Shown here in pieces: positions 53,149-62,104 of a stretch of DNA of 64,000 nt. Both the position numbers and the translations under genes were made by a program. The DNA lies in the NCBI GenBank assembly GCA_037501455.1, contig CM074856.1:97082001-97146000 (forward strand), written 5' to 3'. Every line of letters starts with the position of its first letter. Positions within the stretch are counted from its first letter, which is position 1. The notes under the pieces are model-generated. The model was not told the DNA's origin. It was given only the letters and a program-made list of their open reading frames with translations, and did no database searches. Source of the stretch: Lantana camara. Its lineage: Eukaryota; Streptophyta; Magnoliopsida; Lamiales; Verbenaceae.

Positions 53149-54199
53149 AAGTTCTCTAAAAATGATGATGTAACAATCCCACTAATGGGCTCTATGTACT
53201 ACTTCAAATCTCAAGTAAGTTGCAATACATTCTCTTGAATATTTCTATACTACTACTTTTAAATTATGCAAGTGGATAAGACCCACATCCCTCGTTTCTA
53301 CGAGCGTGGTTGGCAATCAATTTCAATACGCACAATTTTATTACACATGGGTTACGCCTGCCAGCGCTTTACTCTACATGGGGGGACGCCCTCATAAGGA
53401 TAGCCTGGTAACGCTCACAACCAACATGATGAATCGAAGAAAAACACAAGGAAAACCCTAGTAGGCCTTGGTTGTTAGTCACAACGCCTTGCGCTCGAAA
53501 ACGGGATAGCTTGCAAGTCTAAAAAATCAACTGGTACAATCGTGCTCGTTCAACAGTAACGTTATTCGGAATGAATTAACTCAAATCTTGAACAGCAGGG
53601 CGTTCTCAAGGGGGTGATCCCCGCGCTTGTTCAAAGGCAGCCGATTTTTACAAAATTCTTGTTAAGACCAAGCTGAAAGTTCTCTGAGAAAGAAACTCAC
53701 ACGCTTACCTGAAGGTTTGAATGGATTTATATGTGCGAAAATTTTCACAAGTCTTGAACGAGGGCAGCCTCTCAGTAAGACCCTCGTAGTTACTCAAGAC
53801 TTAGTAAAATTTTCTAAGTGTAAAAGCAAAATTTTCACAAGTCTTGAACGAGGGCAGCCTCTCAGTATGACCCTCGTAGTTACTCAAGACTTAGTAAAAT
53901 TTTCTAAGTGTAAAAGCAAAAATTTTCACAAGTCTTGAAAGAGGGCAATCTTCCAGTAAAACCCTCGTGCTTACTCAAGATTTAGCTAAAACAAGGCATA
54001 TTTTACCAAGCATGTTGCACATAATCTTAGCATTATTATGAGATTTTATTACAACAGGCACAAGGTAAAAATTCCACGATCAAGAAAATAAAGAGAGACA
54101 TCATTATGGAAAAAGAAGAATTTCATTGATTGGGCCTTTCGCCAAAGTTACAAAACAAGGACCCGTGGGCACTTAAAATTCTTACAAAAAAAAACTAAG
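53149..54199 (+). mobile_element. untranslated region between Tat pol and the antisense gene
   Basis: No protein is supported. The stretch holds three 90-bp tandem repeats (53738 to about 53999) and A-rich sequence near 54050-54200 that would lie just beyond the stop of the antisense gene. Such repeat-bearing 3' regions are common in Tat elements. Confidence 0.7.
53738..53999. repeat. three 90-bp tandem repeats in the Tat 3' region
   Basis: Units start at 53738, 53828 and about 53918 with AAAATTTTCACAAGTCTTGA. The first two differ at only one or two positions and the third is more diverged. Each unit contains GAGGGc...CCCTCG and CAAGTCTTGA...TCAAGACTTA, so it can fold on itself. Confidence 0.95.
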
Positions 54200-55222
54200 C
54201 TAAAAGAAGAGAAGTTTCAACATGAGTAAAGAAGAGGAATCATCAAGCAGCGGAGCAACATCTTTATCCAGAACCACCAGAACGTTTTGGGCCACGGGAC
54301 CATGAACGGGGCCTACCGGCTCTTGCGCTTGGGGGGCATGTTCTTCTTGGTTCTGGGCAGCTGGAGGAGGCATAGGCTCGTTGTTTCCCAGTGCTTGGAG
54401 GGCATTGGGCTCGTTGGCTTCATTGGCAGGAATGGGGACATTATCAGCGACAGGAGTGGAAGCCCTAACGACGGGCGCCGGAGGCTCATTTGTTGGAGGG
54501 TTTTTAGAGACAGCACTAGCATCGTTATTCCCCTCACTTTGTTATGCCTGAGAGGCTTCTTCCGGAGGATGAGCCGCCATGTATTCATCCTGGATAAGCA
54601 TGACCAGGAAATTGTACTCCGGCTCAGAGATATTGGACTCAGGATCCTCGCGGTCGTCGTCCTCCTCAACGCAGCGCTCGTTGAACATGAGCCCCATGCC
54701 CTGCCCCTCACGAATGGATGGATCAGTCAAACCCTTATGAATGCCCTGATCAATCGCCAAGTTGAAGGCTTTCTGGGCTTCATCAAGGCAATGAAAGGAG
54801 GCCGCAAAGTTGAACGCCTTTGAATGGCAAAACTTGATGAGCCCCTCTTTGACCGCCTGCTCAATGCGATGAGGAAGCTGGTTCATGGTATCCGTAAATT
54901 TCTGCTCCGCCTGAGCAGCCCTCGTCCTCCATGCGTCCCGATCAGCTAAGAGTTTCTGATGGTTTTCATTGAGATTGTTGTATTGTTGGCGCCAACTCCT
55001 CCGAGCGTTCTCAACGTTCGTGAAGTCATCCCGCAACTTCTTCATCTCAGCTTCCATCTTTTCGTGCTCTTCCTTAAGAGAAAGGTACATGGCCTTCTCT
55101 GTATCCAACTCTTCTTGGATTTGAGCAGGATCGTTCGAACGTGCCATTTTCTTGTACTTGGCCTTCCGATCAGCATAAACTGTGGCACGCATTTGAATGT
55201 TCTTTGCCCTCGGAAGCACTTG
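54200..55222 (-). pseudogene. antisense gene of the Tat element, second exon (coiled-coil protein)
   Basis: Read on the minus strand, one frame runs from the acceptor at 55223 to a TAG at 54200-54202, with a single in-frame TAA at 54542-54544. The product is about 340 residues. A long charged helical region (DTEKAMYLSLKEEHEKMEAE onward, about residues 40-110) is a likely coiled coil, followed by a globular part and a Pro/Asn-rich acidic tail. Grande, Retand and related Tat elements carry an antisense gene between pol and the 3' LTR, which fits this place and direction. The function is not known. The internal stop could be one C-to-T change in a Gln codon. Confidence 0.65.
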
Positions 55223-55314
55223 CTGCACAGGCTCGAAAGGACATAAGTGTTAGTAAAAATTTTGAAAAAAGACATCTTCAGAAAATAAAATTCGAGGAAG
55301 AAAAGGGGACTTAC
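55223..55314 (-). other. 92-bp intron of the antisense gene
   Basis: On the minus strand the donor is TCT|GTAAGT at 55314 and the acceptor CCTGTGCAG|CAAG at 55223. Removing these bases joins the two open frames in phase 0. The intron is T-rich with a pyrimidine tract before the acceptor and contains stops for the joined frame's continuation. Confidence 0.7.
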
Positions 55315-55902
55315 AGAAATTAGGGCGTGCACCATATCGCTGGTGACCTTTTCAACAGATTCGGAGTACAAGTGCTTATGGTCCACTGAAAATTGGACCC
55401 TCTTGTATAAACCATCACTAATGGTTTGGGCGGAGCCCTTGTAGCTCCTATCCCCTTTGCGCTCGAAATCCCACAAATGTTCCTCCTCTGAGGAGGAAGT
55501 GTCTCCATCGACGCCCTGGGGGCCCTCGATCACTTGTTTGCCTTTGCCGGATATAGTAAAGGAATCCGGTATCCTTTTCCTCTTTCTGGAGATTGAAGTG
55601 TTTTCTCCCTGAGGATCCCTGGTTGTGACTCTCGTCGGAGGCCTTGGTGGCGGAATCGGAGCGGGAATAATGGCTCCACTCACTTGAGAAGCGACTGGGG
55701 CCCTTTGAATCACCCTTGTGTCAGGATTGGGTGCTTGGTTATTACCACGGCCTTGGCTGGCGCTCGAGCCTGCCGCTTGTCTTCCCCCGCGCTCGTTGCC
55801 ACGACCTGCACCTCGGGGTGGTTGGTTTTGCTGATTACCTTAATTGGCCTGACGCCTGTTAGTATTAGCGAAATGGGCAGCGTGTCGGATTCCTCCAGCC
55901 AT
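55315..55902 (-). pseudogene. antisense gene of the Tat element, first exon (Gly/Arg/Gln- and Pro-rich)
   Basis: The ATG at 55902 has a good context (CATCATGGCT) and follows a perfect acceptor-like TTCTTGCCCCAG on the minus strand. The first 60 residues are Gly-, Arg-, Gln- and Asn-rich, then comes a Pro-rich stretch (IPAPIPPPRPPTR), a basic nuclear-signal-like ISRKRKRIPDS, an acidic SSSEEEH and a folded-looking end before the donor at 55314. A single in-frame TAA lies at 55840-55842, again one C-to-T change from a Gln codon. Product and role are unknown. Confidence 0.6.
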
Positions 55903-56031
55903 GATGATGTTTAAACCTGGGGCAAGAAAAAACAACGAGGGTCAGAAACCCTGAAGCAAACTTCACAAAATACAAATTACAAATGCAAGTGAACAGTTAG
56001 CATCCCTATCTACAAGTTAGTACCCTAAAAT

Positions 56032-56430
56032 CTAACCATCTCTCTCCAAATCCCGAGCGGGAGGGTTGCTGAGATAATGGGGGTCGTTGGTAAGTCCGCA
56101 AAGGAACATGAGTTCCGCATCATCTATCAAATCTTTGGGTTGTATCATCCGGCCCTCGTCCCTCAGCTCTCCAGCCAAATCCTTAGCCCAGTTATCAGGA
56201 AAAGTGGGGCCTAAGCGATTCTTCACAAGGGAGCCCTTCCCTTACAAGATCCACTCTCGTGATACCCCAAAATCATCGTCCGCTGGGGCTTTGACAAAGA
56301 TAAACTTCTCCTTCCAATTTGGGCCATAAGTGGAGGAAGGAGAGTTGATCAGCTTCAGATGAGCCTTTACCCGGACATAATAGAAGAAACCCGCCTCGCG
56401 ACGAGCGCGGGGAACTAACGACTTGCAGCA
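56032..56430 (-). pseudogene. upstream part of the antisense gene, truncated by element E
   Basis: A minus-strand frame encodes residues such as FFYYVRVKAHLK, YGPNWKEKFIFVKAP and NNRLGPTFPDNWA-like segments (W-K-E-K-F-F/I-V is a pattern I associate with plant antisense-ORF/transposon-associated proteins). An in-frame TAA near 56240 separates the first 60 or so residues from the rest, and a TAG ends it at 56032-56034. Whether it is spliced to the exon starting at 55902 is unclear. Its beginning is cut off at about 56430 by LTR E. Confidence 0.5.
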
Positions 56431-56433
56431 GAG

Positions 56434-59262
56434 CGAACGGGAGACAAACGCACACGCTATGCTAGGCGGATCTAACTCGACAAACTCAGAGCGCGGAAGC
56501 AATTCAAACATTCAAACAAGATAGCGGAAGCATTTAAATCAACATTCAAAACAAGTGACGGGTTCAACTAGCATAGATACCTAGTCCCGAATATCAACAA
56601 GCATAACAAGTGACGGGTTCAACTAGCATAGATCCCTAATCCCGAATAATAGATCAACATAAAGTAATGATCATCAAGTGCCACAAGGGGCCGAATACGA
56701 GTGCCACGCAGGGCTACCGAATAGTAAAGTATAATCTCAAGTCTACACGTCAAAACATAAGTAAAGTGTATGAAAGACAAATGCAACTAGAAAAGCTAGA
56801 CCGACGAAGTGTAACTCAAAGGACTCACTCCCGCCTAGCAAACGCCAATAGACCTGCAACTAAAAGTGTAAATGAGGGGTCAGTCAACTTGACCGAGTGA
56901 GGGGGCTAACGCACACCCACTATATATATATAGAGCGTAGCACATATCAGAAGGGTGGACTCATGAACCGGAGATAGGTGTTGTACACCAAAGACATTTC
57001 CAAAAGTACCCAAAAGATAGATATATAAGACTTAGAAAACATTTCAGAAACTCTATCTCGATTCATGATTCCCAGACAAAATAGATCACATGCTCGGCGG
57101 GTACGAGCTTCCAACCTTTACTCCTCAGAACATATCAAAACATAGAATACAAAAATCAAATCCAACCGTCACACTAATGATGGAGGAGATGTACCGTCCC
57201 CAAACCATCCATAACAGACATACCCTCAAGGGGTAGTGAACCCACAAGAGTCCTCCCCGGCTGTACACCGAAGGCTCAAGATATCACGCCTCCCCTATCT
57301 CCCTGAGTCGCGTAATGATATCTCAAATGGAACTACGCACAGGTATATCCCCGACGGCCCTAACAGTCCCGGGGGCTCCTTACCCATAGCTCCTCGGATC
57401 CACATACATACATACATACAGATGCCAATATTTCATGGCCAACTCGCTACAGAAACATAACATAACTTTTTCAAAACAGCTTACATATGCTTTCATATCT
57501 AATTTTCCCAAAACAGAGCTGATTCACAAGGTCATAAACATATCATATCCAACACATACATATTTATAATAGATATACTCGCATGCAAGGGTTGAAATCA
57601 GCATATTAAGGCCATAGGTCGCATAACTATACAAAATCCTAAACCTCACCTCGTAGTAGTAGAGTCTGAGAGTGTGAAGGGCCAAACACTCTAAACCTCG
57701 GGCTCATCGGCACCACCAAACTCTATGACAAGACATACAAAAGCCCAAACTTAGACTCTACATGAACCAAGTAAGACGCACGGCGTACAAAGTATGAATG
57801 ACATGCGAAAATGGAATGATGTTTATCAAATTGGTCACAAGGGTCAATTCAATTATTCATGTAAATCATGCAAGTAATAAAGTATTAAGGTTCAGAGATG
57901 CATTCCAAGTCATATCGGATCATACAAGTCAAGTAGCAACTCAAACGAATCAAATACGCACGAAAAAGCCAGTAGAAAAGGTCACAAACGTATGGGAACG
58001 ACCATTCCCATGCACAACATAGCATGGGAATGGGCCTTCCCATGCCCAAAGCCAGCGAGACTGGGAACGGCCGTTCCCAGTCCAAGCATACATGGGAACG
58101 GGAGTTCCCATGTTCGCCGCCAAAACTCAAACCGTAGCCCGGAAGGGCCGTTTCGGGCTTAAAGCACAAACGGGAACGGTCGTTCCGGCCATAGATCTGG
58201 AGCAGAAACTGGACAGTTTCGGGAAGAACAAGGGAAACACCAAAAATCATCAAAACAACACGAAATCTACCATAGAACATCACGAAATTCAAGTATATCA
58301 TCATATAAATCATGCTTAGCATCAAAACATCAATTAATCCAAGTTTAGAAAGGTTTTGCCCAAAATCTCAAACACCCATTTCATGAATTTCAAGCCCAAA
58401 CATGAAGATATGAACCCCTAATCTTCCATACACGAATTTCCAGCAACTAAGACACATAAGGAGCACTCAAATCATCAAAGCTTACTCAAGGAATTCAAGA
58501 TCTCATCATTCAATTCATGCTAACAATTTCATGCTTCAATCCAAGAATAGAAATGAAATACTCATCAAAAGAGATCCAAAGCTTACCTTGTCATGTGAAG
58601 GAATGAGGAATCAAAGAATACGAGCTCTTAGAATGAAAGATGGTTCAAGTCTTGATCTTCTCTTGAAATTTCTCCATGATTCTCTTTGAAGCTAACTTGT
58701 GTGGTTTGAAATGAAATGAAAAGGGAATAAAGCTATTTATATGGTGGCTAATAGTTTTAGGTCAAGGTTAGGGTTTCCAAGATATAATATGAGGCTAAAG
58801 GTTCAAATAGGATTTGGGCTCAAATAAATGACTTTAGGTCCAATAAGTCAAGATTAAAAGGTTTAAGGTCTAAATGGTTTCCGAAAAATATAAAGTAAAT
58901 TCCGTTGGACTCGAATCACCGATTCAAGTCCAATGGTGGTGTCGGAATTCGAATTCGAATTCCTGAGCTCATATTGGTCCCGAATGACCCAAACTCACCT
59001 AATTCAAGTTAGGCCCAAACACACCAATAGGTCCAAGTCCTATTTAAATCCAATTCCAACAATTAATTTAAATCCATCCAAGTTCCATTCTTAAGTTGTC
59101 ATGCAAGAATTCATATTTTACCATTTTAGGTTTTTGTTAATTAAGTCACATTTGCAACCAAAGTTGGAATTAAACACATAAAAGGGAATTAAATCACATA
59201 AGTTCATAAGGTAAACTCTCTCGTGGCGCATACCTGTACGATCTATCGGACGGGGCATCACA
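56434..59262 (-). mobile_element. 3' LTR of Tekay element E, 3' tip missing
   Basis: On the minus strand the LTR starts at 59262 (TGTGATGCCCCG) right after the polypurine tract and runs to about 56434. About 95 bp that should include GTGCGGGGGATGTGG and the terminal TTACA are absent, so the junction with the Tat antisense gene is a deletion point. It holds the palindromes at 57992-58188, a GC-rich block near 57350, a hairpin at 56878-56894, and the arms TGCTAGGCGG (56460-56469) and CCGCCTAGCA (56831-56840). No gene is supported within it. Confidence 0.85.
57992..58188. repeat. six palindromes in three pairs (LTR E)
   Basis: Palindromes of the type CTGGGAACGGCCGTTCCCAG (58061-58080, perfect 20 bp) are centred at 58001.5, 58033.5, 58070.5, 58101.5, 58147.5 and 58179.5. 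Distances within pairs are 32, 31 and 32 bp, and between pairs 37 and 46 bp. The fifth has a changed outer arm (GCCCGGAA...TTTCGGGC). Confidence 0.9.
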
Positions 59263-59263
59263 A

Positions 59264-59276
59264 CCTCCCCCCCTTA
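59264..59276 (-). promoter_or_regulatory. polypurine tract of element E
   Basis: On the minus strand CTAAGGGGGGGAG-like purines directly precede the LTR start. The integrase/chromodomain frame reads through this tract and stops at a TGA formed by the first bases of the LTR. Confidence 0.8.
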
Positions 59277-59279
59277 GGA

Positions 59280-59297
59280 GAACCTGTCCTCAGGTTC
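59280..59297 (-). promoter_or_regulatory. hairpin before the polypurine tract (element E)
   Basis: GAACCTG-AGGA-CAGGTTC (minus) is a 7-bp stem. Here it overlaps the last codons of pol, whereas in A, C and D it stands in non-coding sequence. Confidence 0.75.
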
Positions 59298-60599
59298 GCT
59301 GCTTGGAACAACTCCGGATACAACTTCCTCATCTTCTCCTCAGTCTCCCAAGTCGATTCCTGAGATTTCTGATCTCTCCACAACACTCTGACTAAGGGAA
59401 TCTGCTTGTTTCTCAACACTTGTACTTTCTGATCCTGAATCTCAACTGGGTGCTTCACAATCGTCAAATCGGACTCAATCTGTACCTCTCCAACCGGTAA
59501 AACCGTCGACTCATCGGGGTAGAACTTCCGAAGCTGTGAAACGTGGAACACATTATGAATCCCAGTCAAACTCGGCGGTAGGTCCAACCTATACGCCACC
59601 TCTCCAATCCTCTCTAGAATTTCAAGGGGTCCAAGATATCGAGGGCTAAGCTTCCCACCTCTACCAATACGAGAAAAGCCCTTCCTAGGAGATGCCTTCA
59701 AGAAGACATGATCTCCGACCTCAAACTCGAGGGGCCTTCTCCTCTTATCCGCATAACTCTTCTGTCTATCCTGAGCCGCTTTCATTCTCTGCTGAATCAA
59801 CTTAACCTTCTCAACCATCTTCTCAATCTTAGATGAAACCTTAGCTCTCGTGAGCTTACCATCCTTAGTCTATCGCCAATCCTCAATATCCCAATACAGT
59901 GGCGACCTACACTTTCTCCCATAGAGTGCCTCGTAAGGAGCCATACCAATCGAAGCCTGGTAACTGTTGTTGTAAGAGAACTCAACCAAGGTCAAGTGCT
60001 TATCCCATTTATCCTTAAAATCCAATGCACATGCCCTTAACATATCCTCGAGGTACTTAATCAGTCGCTCTGATTGTCCATCAGTCTGAGGATGTGATGC
60101 GGTGCTAAACTTAAGCTTTGTACCCAAGCACTTTTGAAGATCCTGTCAAAAACTAGCTGTAAACCGAGGGTCCCGATCTGACACGATGCTAGCTGGAACT
60201 CCATATAGTCTCATTATCTCATTACAATACAATTCAGCCAACTTAGGTACCTTATCCGTCATCCGAACCTTAAGGAAATGGGCAGACTTCGTCAAACGGT
60301 CTATCACTACCCAAATCCCATTGAATCCTCTCCTAGACCTCGGCAGGCCAGACAGAAAGTCCATAGTCACCTGCTCCCGCTCCCGCTCCCACTTCCACTC
60401 CGGTATCGGAAGTGGTTGGAGAGTACCTCCCGGTTTCTGATGTTCTGTCTTAACCATTTGGCATGTCAGACATCGCTTCACAAAGAATGCGACATCCCTC
60501 TTCATACCACTCCACCAATATAACTCTTTCAAGTCCCGGTACATCTTCGTACCTCCTGGGTGAATGGAATAACCGGAGCGGTGCGCCTCCTCAAGTATT

Positions 60600-61602
60600 T
60601 ATTAGGAATAGTGCCCTAGAAAGCCGATTGTATATCCGCTTTGTGCTTTTCCTTATTGTAATCACAGACAATCTTTGAATGAAATAACGAATTGAGGCAA
60701 CACTTCTTTCTATGCTCTTGTTTGGAATGCGTTTACTTTAGCTATGCATGTATGAGAACTCCCCTAATCCTGATGACTTTAGGACTCTACCATTTAGGTG
60801 AAATGGTTCATGAAACGAGCCCTATATCACATAAGTCATGATTAGTAAAATACTCCAAGCCGATGAGTCCTACAGACAGTAGGAGTTAATCGGGCCTAGA
60901 GGGTTCCACACGTGTGGGTCATGTGACTGGACACGTGTCATTGTGACACGTGTGCCACACGTGATTGTTTAATAAAATGTTAAATAATTAATTAGTTAAT
61001 TATTTAATAGACTTTGGTTTAATTTTGAATTAAAAAGAAAGTCTAATTTTGGAGAAAAATAATCTAGTTAATTAATTATGAATTAATTAATTAGATAAAA
61101 TAAGTTATTTATTTTAAATAAATAAAGTATAAAATTATCCAAAAATAGTTTGGATATTTTTAGCTCTCTTGAAAGTTGATTTGAATTTCGGCACTCCCTT
61201 GCTTATAAATAGGGGAGCTCGAGCTCCCCTTAGAGGGAATATTGACAATTGTTTTGGTTCATGTGTTGAACACCTTCCTTTCTCCAAGATTAAATAAAAC
61301 CCTAGGTTAAGCCTAAACACTAACTAGAGAACTAGCATCCTTACTAGTTAGATTGTGATCAAGTTGGTGGACTATCTCTAGAGAGCTTCAAGTTAGAAGT
61401 TTGAAGATTCGAGCTTTACCAAGGAGAGGGGATCAAGCCGCGAGAAGAGCGTTCTTGGGTGGCTTGAAACGCTTCAAGAAAGAATAAAAGAAAAGTAAGT
61501 TTTCTATCTCTACGAATTTGGTTACACGATTGCAAGTCCAAGGTCCTTTTGTTGGGAAAATTTTTTAAATTCCGCTGCTTTCTGATTCGTGTTTTCCCAA
61601 CA
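60600..61602 (+). mobile_element. Copia-type solo LTR in the integrase of element E
   Basis: A 1,003-bp unit begins TATTAGGAATAG and ends TTTTCCCAACA, flanked by the exact 5-bp duplication GTATT (60595-60599 and 61603-61607). The terminal inverted bases T(G/A)TTAGGAA/TTCCCAACA and the end AAATTCCGCTGCT...CCCAACA are typical of Copia LTRs. A TATA box TATAAATA is at 61204-61211. There is no internal region or second LTR, so it is a solo LTR. Short frames inside are not genes. Confidence 0.85.
61204..61211 (+). promoter_or_regulatory. TATA box of the Copia solo LTR
   Basis: TATAAATA with the context TTGCTTATAAATAGGGG lies about 390 bp from the LTR end, at the usual place for a Copia promoter. 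Confidence 0.65.
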
Positions 61603-62104
61603 GTATTACCGTCTTGAGCTGGTTAGGCACACACACTCTTGCCTTAAACATAAACAAACCAGAATCATCAAACCCAAACTTAGTCTCTAGATCATCTCTA
61701 GAACGAGCAACCAATCTCTGAATCTCGGGGTCCGTAGACTGAGCCTCCAACAATCTCTGCTTCAAATCAGGCTGAACCGTGATGTTGGCTAACCTAGCCA
61801 CTGAGACCAAAACAGTCAAACTCTGCTCAGAAAACCCAGCCACTAAACTCGAAATACTGACTTTCCTGCTCAACGCGTCGGCAACCACATTTGCCTTACC
61901 CGGATGGTACTGAATCGTGCAATCATAGTTCTCTAAGAACTCAACCCATCTCCCATGTCTCAAGTTAAGCTCTCTCTGCGTGAACAAGTACTGAAGACTC
62001 TTATGATCCGAGAATAACTTAAATGTAGCACCATAGAGGTAGTGGCGCCACTTAGACAACGCAAACACGACTGCTGCAAGCTCTAGATCATGAGTGGGGT
62101 AATT
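61603..62104 (-). pseudogene. pol: Tekay element E RNase H
   Basis: In the same frame as the reverse transcriptase, after the TAG at 62105-62107, come [43 protein letters not shown] and [15 protein letters not shown], the signature of Ty3 RNase H. A linker leads to the integrase zinc domain, interrupted by the Copia LTR at 61602. The enzyme would degrade the RNA strand of the hybrid. The protein would need readthrough or reversion of the preceding stop. Confidence 0.9.

Larger units (their letters stand above)
59258..60599 (-). pseudogene. pol: Tekay element E integrase and chromodomain
   Basis: The zinc-binding part (LKELYWWSGMKRDVAFFV, CLTCQ) is followed by the core with Asp in TMDFLSGLP, Asp in VSDRDPRF and Glu in GQSERLIKYLEDM. 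Then come the GPY/F-type module (LSPRYLGPLEILERIG) and a C-terminal chromodomain (VLRNKQIPLVRVLWRDQ, ESTWETEEKMRKLYPELF). Chromodomains bind modified histone tails and steer chromoviruses into heterochromatin, which fits this nest. The catalytic triad is kept. In-frame stops are TGA at 60146-60148 and TAG at 59870-59872. The domain is split at 60599 by the Copia solo LTR. The stop codon of pol lies in the LTR. Confidence 0.9.

Noticed and set aside
54287..54823. A 178-codon plus-strand frame opposite the antisense gene
   Set aside because: It is the shadow of the spliced minus-strand frame, which has splice signals and sensible composition.
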